From assembly GCF_029873635.1 (NCBI RefSeq), contig NC_080421.1:41273120-41337119 (forward strand): DNA of 64,000 bases, written 5' to 3'. The DNA comes from Malania oleifera (Eukaryota; Streptophyta; Magnoliopsida; Santalales; Ximeniaceae). The stretch's first letter is position 1. Every line of letters starts with the position of its first letter. The position numbers and the translations under genes are program-made. Below are positions 18,383 through 29,384 of this stretch, in pieces. Below the pieces are notes generated by a model. That model did no database searches. It saw only the letters and a list, made by a program, of their open reading frames with translations, and was not told where the DNA came from.

Positions 18383-19980
18383 AAATGCCCACGTGGTCAA
18401 TTGTTCCGTGGTGACAAGTCGACCGGTTTAGGCGAAAAGGTTGAGCAATTGATTGGTTTAACTCTTCAAAGACTATAACCCTCCGTTTGATTTGCGTAAT
18501 CAAGTTAGGAATTGAATCAAACTTCAAGAATGAGATTCCATTCTTGAGTTTAGTTTGCAGAATGAAGAAAAGAATGTGATTCCACTCAAAACAATCATTC
18601 CATTATTTGAAGGAACGATGATTTTCCTTAAACTCCTGGGAATCACCTGGAAATGGATATTTTGGATTAATGGATTAAGATGACTTTTGGCTTTTAAAAT
18701 TCTATGAGAATTAATGGGGAAGTGGAAGGGGTTTTTTCCTATTAATGCATACTTTTATGGGAAATGGGATAATGGTTATATATATATATATGGTTGGAAA
18801 TTGTCCTCTTGCTACCAATCCTTTCTCTCATCAGTTTCCATATGATCTGGTGAAGAATAGAAACAAAAAGAGGGTTAAGCGAGAGAATCGACTCCTACAA
18901 GTCTTCTTCAAATACTGGTTTACTTTATAGCCAATCTTGGTATGGTTTTCTTGAAACTTTTATTTTCTGTATGAAGCTTGACTCACTCTAAAAATGAGCA
19001 GCACAAAGGCTATCCCAAGTATAGGAGTCTTGTCGTGTAATATTTAACCTAAAGGCCAGATTGTCTTCTCAGGAATGCAGATTAATTTCAAACTTTGTGT
19101 AAAAACCAAAAGAAAGTAAGAAATGAAATTTTTCTGAATACAGTTCAGATTCAGTTCCTAGGGTTTTTGAGATTTTGTAATATAATTTAAAACAACGTAA
19201 ATCCTAACTAAAAATTTAACATGCATAAAAATAACTAAGCACTCACTAATTAAACAAAGATAAACTAGATTAAACGCAACAATAACGTAGGAATAAATAC
19301 CCACTCAACACAAAGATAACGAAATAAATAAACCTGCAATCATCCCAGCTAAATAAAAACAAACTATACTAAATAATAAATAAAGTTAAACTAAATAAAA
19401 ATATTAAATTTAACCATAAGCCCAAACAAGATTAAATTCTAACAAGATAAAAACACTAACTTTAATAATAAAAATACCCAAAGAAAATATTTAAACCCCT
19501 GCAAAGACTTTTAAATAAGAAAATGGCAAACTAAATTGGATAACCCAAACCGAATTTTAAGTTCAACAATTAATTCCAAACAAGAAAGAAAAAAAATTTG
19601 GAAATTAATAATACTCCAATAAATGTTAAAGTAACATACACACACACACAAGGAGGGAGAGAGAGAGAGAGAGAGAGAGAGCGCGAGAGAGAGAGCAAGT
19701 CATGAGAGAGTTGAGAAGAGAGCTGTTATGTGTGCTCTACTATGGTGCTGGTTCCTAGAAGGAGACGTCCTCTCGGCTGCTCCTCAAGCCAACTTTTTAA
19801 ATCTTAAGAAAAATAGGCTCTAAAACCCTAGCCTCCTTTACTATAAATGCCTCCATGTTTCCTTTGCAATTTGGCTGCCAACGCCTAGCGCATTTTGGCT
19901 TCTCTTTATGCGTGTTCATGGGCCGGTGTCATGTGGTCACATCATAGGGCCTCTCTTCATTTTCTTTGCTATCTGTGTTA
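18383..19980. other. Non-coding stretch with microsatellites between the hAT element and gypsy A
   Basis: No protein similarity was seen. The start (about 18478-18720) has GTTTGATTTGCG and repeated GATTCCATTC words, as in some MITEs, but without clear ends. There are short (CA)n and (GA)n tracts at 19636-19690. The (TA)n tract at 18778-18792 is minor. It may include remains of an older element, which I cannot classify. Confidence 0.5.
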
Positions 19981-20235
19981 TACACCGTCCTCTAAGGAAA
20001 ATTGGCTACTTATTTTATTACTTACCCTCACTTATGGCGGAGGAATACCGTGGTTACAACAAGGGTTCTGGAAGATTTCAAATATATATATAAAAAAAAA
20101 TTCTCCCAAAACCAAAAACACCATCTATCATATAATCTAATATACATTCATACTTTAATTACTCTACACTAAAACAAGTAATACTGATTTTCTCTGAATT
20201 ATCGCCCCTAGCTACTACTGATTCCCACTAAACAG

Positions 20236-23200
20236 CTATGGGCATTTCTGTCGTATCTCCTCCTCTAGCTCCCATGAGGCCTCCACTACTGCGTGATTTC
20301 TCCATAGGATTTTTACTAATGAAATTCTTTTAGTACATAACTCCTGTTCTTTTCTGTCTAGAATTTGTACCAGTGTTTCCTCATATGCTAGTGTATATAT
20401 GAGCTCTATCTCCTCATAGCTGATCAAATGGGAGGGATCGGGGACGTATTTCCTCAACATGGAAACATGAAATACGTTGTGTACCTTGGATAGTACTGGT
20501 GGTAACGCTAGTCTGTAGGCGACTGAACCCACTCTCTCGAGTATCTCGAATAGGCCAATAAACCTAGGACTCAACTTACCCTTCCTCCCAAACCTCATAA
20601 TTCCTCTCAATGCGACTACTTTAAAAAACACTTGATCACCCATATCAAACTCTAACTTCCGGCGGCAAGTATCTGTGTAGCTTTTCTGCCGACTCTGAGC
20701 TGCACTGATCTTGTCCTTAATTAGTCAGACTTTATCGTACGCCTACTGCACTAATTCTAGTCCCAAAACTCGTCTCTCACCCATTTCATCCTAGTATAGT
20801 GGAGAACGACACCTCCTACCATATAATGCCTTGTAAGGTGCCATTTTGATGCTGGCCTGATAACTGTTACTATATGTGAACTCAACCAGCGGCATATACT
20901 GGGTCCAACTACCCCCAAAATCTAGCACACATGCTCGTAGCATATCCTCAAGTATCCAGATTGTCCTCTCTATCTACCCATCAGTCTTAGGATGAAAAGT
21001 TGTGCTGAATGATAATTGAGACCCCAAAGCCTCATGTAAGCTTCTCTAAAACCATGATGTGAAACGTGGGCCTGGGTCTAAAACTGTAGATATTGGCACT
21101 CCATGAGGTCGAACTATCTCTTGAATGTATATATTTGCCAGTCTATTCATAAGGTAGCTGACTTTAATAGGTAGGAAGTGGGCAGTCTTCGTTAGCCAGT
21201 CCACAATTACCCAAATGGCGTTTTGTCCGTGTAGCACCGACGGTAACCTTGTAACGAAGTCCATAGATATATGGTTTCACTTCCACTTGGGGATATGGAG
21301 TTGTTGTAACTGTCCTGCTGGCATCTAGTGCTCAGCCTTTACCTGTTGGCACGTCAAACACTGCTCCATGAATTCTGTTATCTCTCTCTTCATGTCATTC
21401 CACCAAAAGGATTCCCAGAGATCCCAATACATTTTAGTACTGCAAGGATGAACTTTGTATAGGGATCTGTGTGCCTCCTCTAAGATAGCCCTCCTAATTT
21501 TAGCATATGTAGGCACGCATAGTCTGGTATGCAACCGTAGGGCTCAATCATCTGATATACTAAAATCCTCCTCCTGTTTGTCCTACACTTTCTCTATCAT
21601 CTCAACCAATTCTACGTCATTCCTCTAGGCAGCTTTAATTCTTTCTTACAAGGTAGGTTGTATCACCGGGTTAGTAATAAATGCCTGGTGACCATCCTCT
21701 ATTGGCTCCATGCCTAGCCTCTCCAAATCCATCTGAATCGGATGCTGAATCTCCTCTGCTGACAATGTTATACTCACTAACTTTCGGCTCAGTGCATTAG
21801 CCACCATGTTTGCTTTTCCTGAATGGTAGCTGATAGTACAATTATAATCCTTAATGAGCTCTAACCATCTTCTTTGCCTCACATTCAATTCTTTTTGAGT
21901 GAAGAAATACTTCAAACTCTTATGGTCAGTGAAGATTTCACATCTCCCACCACAAAGGTAGTGCCTCTAGATCTTCAGAGCATACACCACTGTAGCTAAC
22001 TCTAAGTCATGTCTTGGGTAGTTCTTTTCATATTCTTTAAGTTGCCAAGAAGCATAGGCAATAACTTTCCCGTGTTGCATCAACATGCACCCGAGTCCCT
22101 TTTGGGACGTGTCATTGTATATCACAAATCCATCCTCTCCTGATGGAATAGATAGTACCGGTGTAGTGACCAGCCACCGCTTTAACTCCTGGAAGCTCTG
22201 CTCACAATCGTCGATCCATTTAAACCTCACATTCTTCCTCATGAGTTATGTCAGTGGACCTGATAATCTGGAAAAACCATTTACAAAGCGTCGGTAGTAC
22301 CCTGCCAGACCTAGAAAGCTTTTGATCTCTTGAACATTTCCCGGTCTCACCCAACTCACCACTGCCTCTATCTTACTTGGATTAACTAATACGCCGTACC
22401 TAGAGATCACATGCTTGAGGAAAGCAACATGCCTCAACCAAAATTCACATTTCTTGAATTTAGCATACAATTTCTTTTCCCTCATCACCTGGAAAACCAG
22501 TCTCAAATGACCCTCGTGCTCCTCAAGACTTTTCGAGTAGACCAATATATCATCAATGAACACCACAACAAACTAGTCTAAGTATTGATGGATTACCCGA
22601 TTCATTAAATCCATGAACACTGCTGGTGTATTAGTCAATCCGAATGACATTATTAAGAGCTCGTAGTGCCCATACTTGGTTCGGAATACTGTCTTTGATA
22701 CGTCCTCTACCTTACCTTTCACCTAGTGATAGCCTGACCGAAAGTTAATTTTGAAGTAGACCTGGGTCCCCTGGAGTTTGTCAAATAAATCATCAATTTT
22801 GGGAAGAGGATATTTATTTTTGACTGTCAGTTTATTTATTTCCCTATAATCTATGCACATCCTTATGCTCCCATCTTTCTTTTTCGCAAACAGAACTGGG
22901 GCTCCCCAAGGTGACACACTAGGCTTGATAAACCCTTTATACATCAACTCCTGCAACTGGTCTTTTAATTCTTTCAGTTCTTCTAGAGCCATCCTATAAG
23001 GTGCTTTATATATCGGTGCCGACCCTGGTAGAAGATCCATAGCAAATTCACTTCTTTTTGATGACAATTTGTGCTGGCATGGTTAGCAACCAGCCAGTCC
23101 ATACCCAATATCACATCGAACCCCTACATATCTAATACCATAAGATCAGCTGGTAGTACTTTCCCTTGAATAGCCACTGGAAAGTTCCTAAGTACCTTCC

Positions 23201-23640
23201 TACACCTTACAGTATATCCCACGCTACAGACAATTCAACATCTAACAACTGTGCCTCTACCCTAGTTACTTTAACATACCCCGCCAATACAAAGGAATGG
23301 GTGACACCTGTATCAAATAAAAAAACAACTTTATATGGTAAAACAGTAAGGATACTTGTCACGACATCTTCAGCAGTCTCAGCATCTCTCGCGTCAATGC
23401 ATAAACCCTCATCAATGCCGTGTTTCTCTGCTGGCCCCCACGGGGCACTTGATAACCTCCCTGAAGTGGTCTATGAGTTGGTGCATAGATTGGTGGTCCT
23501 CAACATGATCGTGCCATATGGCTAAATCTCCTATACCGATAGCAAACATTCTCTCCCAACCGACATTCACCTAGATGCCTCCGACCACATTTGGGACAAA
23601 TAGGGTGAACCTACTCACCCTGAAACCCTCGGTGTCCTCT
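20236..23640 (-). pseudogene. Gypsy A pol pseudogene (protease to chromodomain)
   Basis: In minus-strand order: protease zone and linker (about 23520-23070); RT from 23067 ([39 protein letters not shown]); the RT catalytic motif [10 protein letters not shown] near 22560; RNase H 22242-21646 ([34 protein letters not shown]); the integrase zinc-binding region near 21500 (H and C residues to CLTCQQVKAEH); the integrase core (21264-21046, MDFVTRLPSVLHGQNAIWVI); and the integrase C-terminus plus chromodomain (20643-20236, ending LWRNHAVVEASWELEEEIRQ). Frameshifts and stops separate at least seven open segments. The terminal chromodomain points to the Tekay/Del lineage, whose members favour heterochromatin. 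Confidence 0.8.
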
Positions 23641-23643
23641 CAT

Positions 23644-23944
23644 CTATCTCCGGCTTCCTTCGAACTGATCTCCTCTCCATGGGCCCTGATTGGGACCTAT
23701 CTGGAAACCTGGAGGCGTGGGCCTCTTTCTCTGGCTTGATACTCTCACATCTGTCTGCTCGCTCTCCTCTGCTACTATAGCTCTATCAACAAATTCAGTA
23801 AAATCATGTATCTTCAGTATTGCCACTTGTTTATATATATTTCGTCTCAAACCCGTATCAAACATCCTTGCCTTCTTAGCTTCATCTGGCACTATGTATG
23901 GAGCGAATTGTGATAGCTCGATGAATTTCGCCGCATACTGCTGA
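23644..23944 (-). pseudogene. Gypsy A gag, C-terminal piece
   Basis: It starts directly at the LTR of gypsy B and reads into the capsid region ([20 protein letters not shown]) and on toward a zinc knuckle near 23545 in which the second Cys is replaced by Tyr. The preceding part of the same gag lies 20 kb away at 43836. The GCTGA target duplication is at 23940-23944. Confidence 0.8.
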
Positions 23945-24562
23945 TGTAACAACCTGCTACTTATATAATTTTTTCCCTATAATATATATAAAACATATAA
24001 TGTAAGGTCAATCTATCCACAATACTACTAAAACATCTCAGGCCCGAAAGGCATGGTGGAAACTCTGTACATTATACATTCCTAAGCAGTGGTACACAAG
24101 AAACTGTATACATCTATATATAATACCAGAAAACTCTAAATCCCAAAATACATATATATTACAAAATGCCCAGTGATGTCATCAAAACCTGAACTCCAAA
24201 CTACTGGCACCAAACATCCTTGCCTTCTTAGCTTCATCTGGCACTATGTATGGAGCGAATCGTGATAGCTCGATGAATTTCGCCGCATACTACTGATGTA
24301 ACGACTTGCTACTTATATAATTTTTTCCCCATAATATATATAAAACATATAACGTAAGGTCAATTTGTTTGCAATACTACTGAAACATCTCAAGCCCGAA
24401 AGGCATGGTGGAAACTCTGTACATCATACATTCCTAAGCAGTGGTACACAAGAAACTGTATACATCTATATATAATACCAGAAAACTATAAATCCCAAAA
24501 TACATATATATCACAAAATGCCCAGTGATGTCATCAAAACCTAGAATCAACTCCAAACTACT
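23859..24562 (+). repeat. 352-bp tandem duplication across the gypsy A / gypsy B junction
   Basis: Two units (23859-24210 and 24211-24562) each contain 86 bp of gypsy A gag followed by the first 266 bp of the gypsy B LTR. They differ at scattered bases only. Since each unit already contains the insertion junction, the duplication happened after gypsy B inserted. Confidence 0.85.
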
Positions 24563-25259
24563 GGCACCAAATAACACCTACCCTTTCCAAAAAGGGCAAC
24601 ATAAGCAGTGCTCTACCTGCGAGCCTGATCCACTCGCCTAGCTGGATCTCTTGAAAAATAGTAAGTCACTAGGATGAGACAACGCTTAGTAAAAGGAAAT
24701 ATGCTATTACTAGTATGTGGCGGCTAAGTTACACATTTAATATACAGATATAATACTGATACTGTAAAATAAATATGCTGGTATGCTGTACAAAACTCTC
24801 GTAATATAATTTAAAATACAACTGTGTATCTAAGTTTTATATTCATACATATTGCTAATATTATAATATCATTACTACTGTATGATATATTTGTACATAG
24901 GAACTTCTGAGATAATACCCTGGGATCTGTACGTCATGATTTAACCCCTCATGACAGGGTTGTGCAGCCCATAGGCGGGACTTACTCTGGTTGGCCTATC
25001 AAGTAAGTCAATCTATATCTACTATCAACTGCCAATCTAGCCCACTGCAGTCTCTCCGGGCAATCTCCAAATCTAACTCGTCTAACCGGCCACCTCAACC
25101 CAGCTTGTTAGGGAGTCTGCAATCTCTCTTGGTGCGGTTAGACGAAATTCACATACTATCTGAGTTATGTGATTGCACTCTATTTGAAATAACAACGGTA
25201 CCGTGCTCTATTGTCTTTATCTGTCTGAACTTTCCTCAGGGATCTGATATTGTGTAATA

Positions 25260-25300
<41 letters not shown>

Positions 25301-25712
25301 TTATCTTGTTGTTTTAACATGATTTCAAAATAACCATAACACAATAAATCTAAGCTATAATATCTAAAATATCTAACTAGAATATCTATAATATATGTTT
25401 GAATATATCTGTAATATCTTTTTGAAATATCTGTAATTTTTGTCTAAAATATTTGTAAGTGTTATGGTTTTAGAAATCATGTCGTTATGAAAACTACTAT
25501 AAATCATACTTTTTGCTAATATCTGTATAACTGGATATCTGTAAAGTTGTTTAATCATCATACTAATCTGTAGTAAACTCATACCACACATTTGAGTAAT
25601 CAAAATCTCATATTCAATTTCTCTAATTCTAGTGTGATACTAATAACAATAATATTCTGGAAAACTTATCAATAAGCTGATATATATACATAATCATAAT
25701 CTTCTGACATAC

Positions 25713-27463
25713 TGAAATTAGGATAGCTTCCCAAGAGGGGGGGGGGGGTTGAGTTAGATTTTTAAAATTATTTCAAGTTTAATTCTTTTTTTTTTATATC
25801 AACAATCATAACGAGTAAATACAAAAACAATTCAACCACAACCAATCAACAAGATAATCAAAATCTTGTTCTTTGTATCAATAGCCCTATAATAAATTGT
25901 AAAGCACGCTGAATTTAGGTAAGCCCCGTGTTATTCCAAACTCACACTTCTTCTTTGTGTTTAGTTTTTAAACAAACTTCCAGATTAATAAGTTTAGGAT
26001 GATCAACCAACATAGTCCCTTTCGGTTTCCTCAATCAACGTTGATCAAGCCAAAACGTATTATCCTCCGGTCTATTTAATAACCATACACTCAGAATTTA
26101 ACAATTTAAAGCATACACGCAGGTTGTAAATATTGCTGAAAATAAAGAGTAAGGAAGAAGAGAGAGACACAAGGTTTTATGAGGTTTGGCTTATACCTAG
26201 TCTACATCCTCGCCTTTGGAAAACCACCAAAGGATTCAATAGTTCAGTTCCGTTGACGGGTGGAACAATACCGATTACAATCACTCCTTTCTTTAGGCTA
26301 GAGTCTGCCTCTCCAAACGATATTCCCTCGTTCGGTCCAATGATTCTACAACCTTGAATCGTCTATAAACAAGAATCAACATATAGAAAAGTTTGTGTAC
26401 GAAAAACACTCTCACAACAGAGTAGGTTAGTATAACATTCAGCACAAGTATACTTCAAAGTAATTTAAATATAAAAGGATTGAAGCTCAATACTGAATTT
26501 AGATCACCAAATATCTTCCAAGTATTGAAAGATTCAGACTTTGAAAGCTTTACTTCGGAGTTTGAATCAGCAGCAACTCAGTATTTCAAGTTGGATGAAC
26601 AAAAGAGAGTTTGAGAGCTTTTTAGAGAACTTTGATTGCTGGAAATTTCTTGGTGTAAAAATCTTTGAAGTTTGGGGCTATTTATAGATGTTTAAAAGTA
26701 ATTCCTTGCCCCCAAAGTTTCCTTGAAATAATCCCCAAGTTTTTCAAAATATTAGTGCCAAAAAAATCCATTTAAAAAATCTTCCCGTTGGAAGTTTTTA
26801 AACCAACGTTCGAGTGGCAGTCGCCTGCCACGACCTGGCAGTCGCCTATCATAGAAGAAACTTAAAACACAGAACACTGGCAGTCGCTTGCCAAAACCCA
26901 GGTAGTCACCTGACATGACCACCCTAGCGCTTGGCTATGTTCAGGCAGTCGCCTGGCACCCTACTGCTTATTTGAAAATTCTTCATTTAATTTGGGCAGT
27001 CACCTGCCACATGAAGGCAGTCTCCTGGCCCATCTGTTAAAAAAAAACTTTTCTTTTTAAAACCCTTCTTTTCTTTAATTTGAAAAACATAATTTAGTGT
27101 TTTTCTAAAAATATATTTCTAAGTTTCATTTGATTTTATGAGAGCTTCAATTCAGTTTATATTTGAAATTTACTTAAAGTACTTACATACAAACATCCTT
27201 AAAAACATATTCTTTTGATCTTCAAGTAAATCCTTGTTCTTCTATCATCTTTGAGCTTTTAGTCATCTTTCTTTCTTGATCTTTTTGGATCCATAAACTT
27301 TATCATCCTTTTCAGTTTTGTCACTTCCTTTAAGCTTTGAGCTTTGTCACTACCTTTAAGCTTTTCTTTTTTCCTGAAAAAGTTTCACTTGAAATAAACC
27401 ATATTAAACGTAACATGATTTGTTATCATCAAAATAAGAATTGTAAGTCTTGTTAGGCCAACG
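25713..27463 (-). repeat. 3' LTR of the SIRE-like copia
   Basis: It starts TGAAATTAGG and ends CCAACG, where the sister LTR has CCAACA, so the first base of the LTR on the coding strand is mutated. U3 carries repeated GGCAGTCGCCTGCC-type motifs (26814-27030), then a TATA box CTATAAATAG (26688-26679). The C-run near the coding-strand end (25737-25749) is the usual CACCCCCC block. Confidence 0.9.
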
Positions 27464-27478
27464 ATCTCCTCCTTTTTG
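27464..27478 (-). other. Polypurine tract of the SIRE-like copia
   Basis: On the minus strand AAAAAGGAGGAGAT immediately precedes the 3' LTR. This is the primer for second-strand synthesis in LTR retrotransposons. Confidence 0.75.
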
Positions 27479-27851
27479 ATGATGACAAATCGAGAGCAAA
27501 AATAATAAGAAATAATACTTATGGCTCGCCCTTTCAACAAGCATGATATACTAAAAATATTTATACAAACCATGTTACTTTCAAAATCCTAGTCCATAGA
27601 TATTCATAGGTATTCATAAACTTACAAATAATGAATCCATGCAAGATAGTCCATACATATTCATAGTTTTACAAACCATAGCATATTAGCATATTTCATT
27701 TTTGCACTTCCTTCTCTCAAACATCTCCCCCTTTGGACATCAATCAAAAAGGAGAAGAGAATGATACGATCTTACAAACATAAAGAACATACTATTCGGT
27801 GAAGTACTAATACATAGACAAAAGTGTTAAATAGCACATAGATGAAACACA

Positions 27852-29062
27852 TTAATCGGAGGCTTCCATAGACCCACTTTCATCTTCATATTCTTCTTGT
27901 TCACCAGATTTTTTAGCAGATTCATCATCACTCAATGGAGCAGAGCTGATATCCATATGAGATTTGCCTTTAGAGGAGCTAGCCAAATGTTTCCTAATTT
28001 TGTCAACACGCTGAACAAGGCTGGAACAATGAGTTTCCATAGTAGAAACCTTCTCCCTAAGTGTACCAAGTCCAGCTTGCATTCCATCACTGAAGGTCAT
28101 ATAATGATTATAAAATGGAACGAACCAAGAAGGAGTTTCTGGGTTAAGCTGTACTGAAGGAGCTGACATGGAAGGCTGAGAAAGTGGTGCAGATGAGATG
28201 TGACGATGTCCCTTGTGAAACCACCCTTGGGGAGAGTGCTTATATCCCATACGCTTAAGAATAGTATCAGAAAAGATATCGTAATGAGTTTTGCTAGTGA
28301 AATTAAATGATGGTGTAAGAACATTGAAATGAGCAAATACCATATTTAACATCCCAGCATATGGTAGAATGACACGAGGGGCATCAACTTTCATAATAAT
28401 CCATTTGATAAGTAAACTTGGAAGATCCAACTTTTTTCTTTTAAGAATACACCACATAACAAAACAATCTAAGAAGGAAATATGATCATAAGAACCGGAA
28501 CATTGTAGGATATTATATGTAATAAGTTTGTGTAGGATTAAAGCTTGGAGATTGAGTTGTTTGTAAAAAGGTGGATGCCCAAAGGAGATAGGTGTATCAG
28601 TTATGACTAGGGGTAAAAATTCCTCTGGAGTAAATCCTTGGAACATTATCCATTGTTTCTTAACAATGTGAACCTCAAAATCTCCTGGCTTGACTCGAAG
28701 AATTTTTCCCAAAGATATGGGAGTAAGATGAATATTTTGCCCTAGAAGATTTGTTTTGATCCCATTTTCAAATCTTTCCATATTTGCATTGAAAATCCGA
28801 ACCACGTTTGGATAGTATCCTTTTTCTTGATATGTAATAAACCATTCCCACCCAATTTCCTTAAAAAGTTCCATGATTTCTAAAAAATCAGAATTGAAGA
28901 ATGTAACATCAAGGATTTTACCTAGAATGGGTTCAGTTGAACGATTTGATTCCTATAGAGTTGCCTAGCATGTGGAGTTACTAACCACTTCTCTATTTCA
29001 TCATTGTTGATCCTTGTGGAAGAGGAAGAACCCTGGTTACCAACCAATTTTATCCATGGCAT
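27852..29062 (-). pseudogene. Envelope-like extra ORF of the SIRE-like copia, one frameshift
   Basis: The proposed start ATG is at 29062-29060, after a CT-rich leader. The frame runs to a stop near 28925, where the sequence changes frame by one base. It then stays open for 340 codons from 28874 to 27852. The N-terminal third (YYPNVVRIFNANMERFENG, then LLGQNIHLTPISLGKILR) resembles the plant proteins annotated as putative plant transposon protein, which occur in SIRE-type elements. The rest has a hydrophobic middle, a Ser/Pro-rich linker, a heptad-like stretch near residues 260-290 of the open part, and a very acidic tail. The function is not known; envelope-like is a name by position. I see no signal peptide. 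The open part is longer than any open stretch of pol in the same element. Confidence 0.7.
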
Positions 29063-29239
29063 GATTTTTTTGAAGAGGAAGGCTGATAAACCCTAGGTTT
29101 TATTCGCGATTTGATGTGGAGGGTAGGTTTGATGCACGGTTTCAAGCTGATTTGGAAGAAGAATTTGTGTGGAAAAGAGTAGGAAAGAGAATTTTCGGAG
29201 AGAGAGGAGAAGTAGCGGACGCCTGATGGAAGTTAAAAA

Positions 29240-29372
29240 GACATAAAATAGGGTTTTAAACCCTACCCGCCATGAGGTAGTCGCTTGCTAGGATAAGGCA
29301 GGCGCTTGTAAAAAAAAACTTGAAAGTCATAGCCTGACAGTCGCCTGACACCTAGGTGGCAGTTGCCTGCCA
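29240..29372 (-). promoter_or_regulatory. Copy of the LTR U3 motif array upstream of the envelope-like ORF
   Basis: Four motif copies of the same type as in the LTR U3 lie here: GGCAGTTGCCTGCC (29361-29348 region), CAGTCGCCTGACA (about 29328), GGCAGGCGCTTG (about 29299) and GTAGTCGCTTGCTAG (about 29277). They are followed on the minus strand by an AT-rich TATA-like stretch (TTTAAAACCCTATTTTATG, 29260-29242) and a CT-rich leader of about 180 bases to the ATG at 29062. The order motif array, TATA-like box, leader repeats that of the LTR. Promoter function is inferred. Confidence 0.5.
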
Positions 29373-29384
29373 AGCAGAAAATTT

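Noticed and set aside
18478-18725. Possible MITE with GATTCCATTC words
   Set aside because: Words resemble a known MITE style, but I could not find matching ends or a target duplication, so it is mentioned only as part of the spacer.
26810-27035. Regularly repeated GGCAGTCGCCTGCC units as a CRISPR-like array
   Set aside because: The repeats are short and imperfect, have uneven spacing, and lie in U3 of a plant LTR; nothing else supports CRISPR.
28097-28336. 79-codon open frame overlapping the envelope-like ORF
   Set aside because: It lies within the longer, better supported ORF in another frame and has no match of its own.
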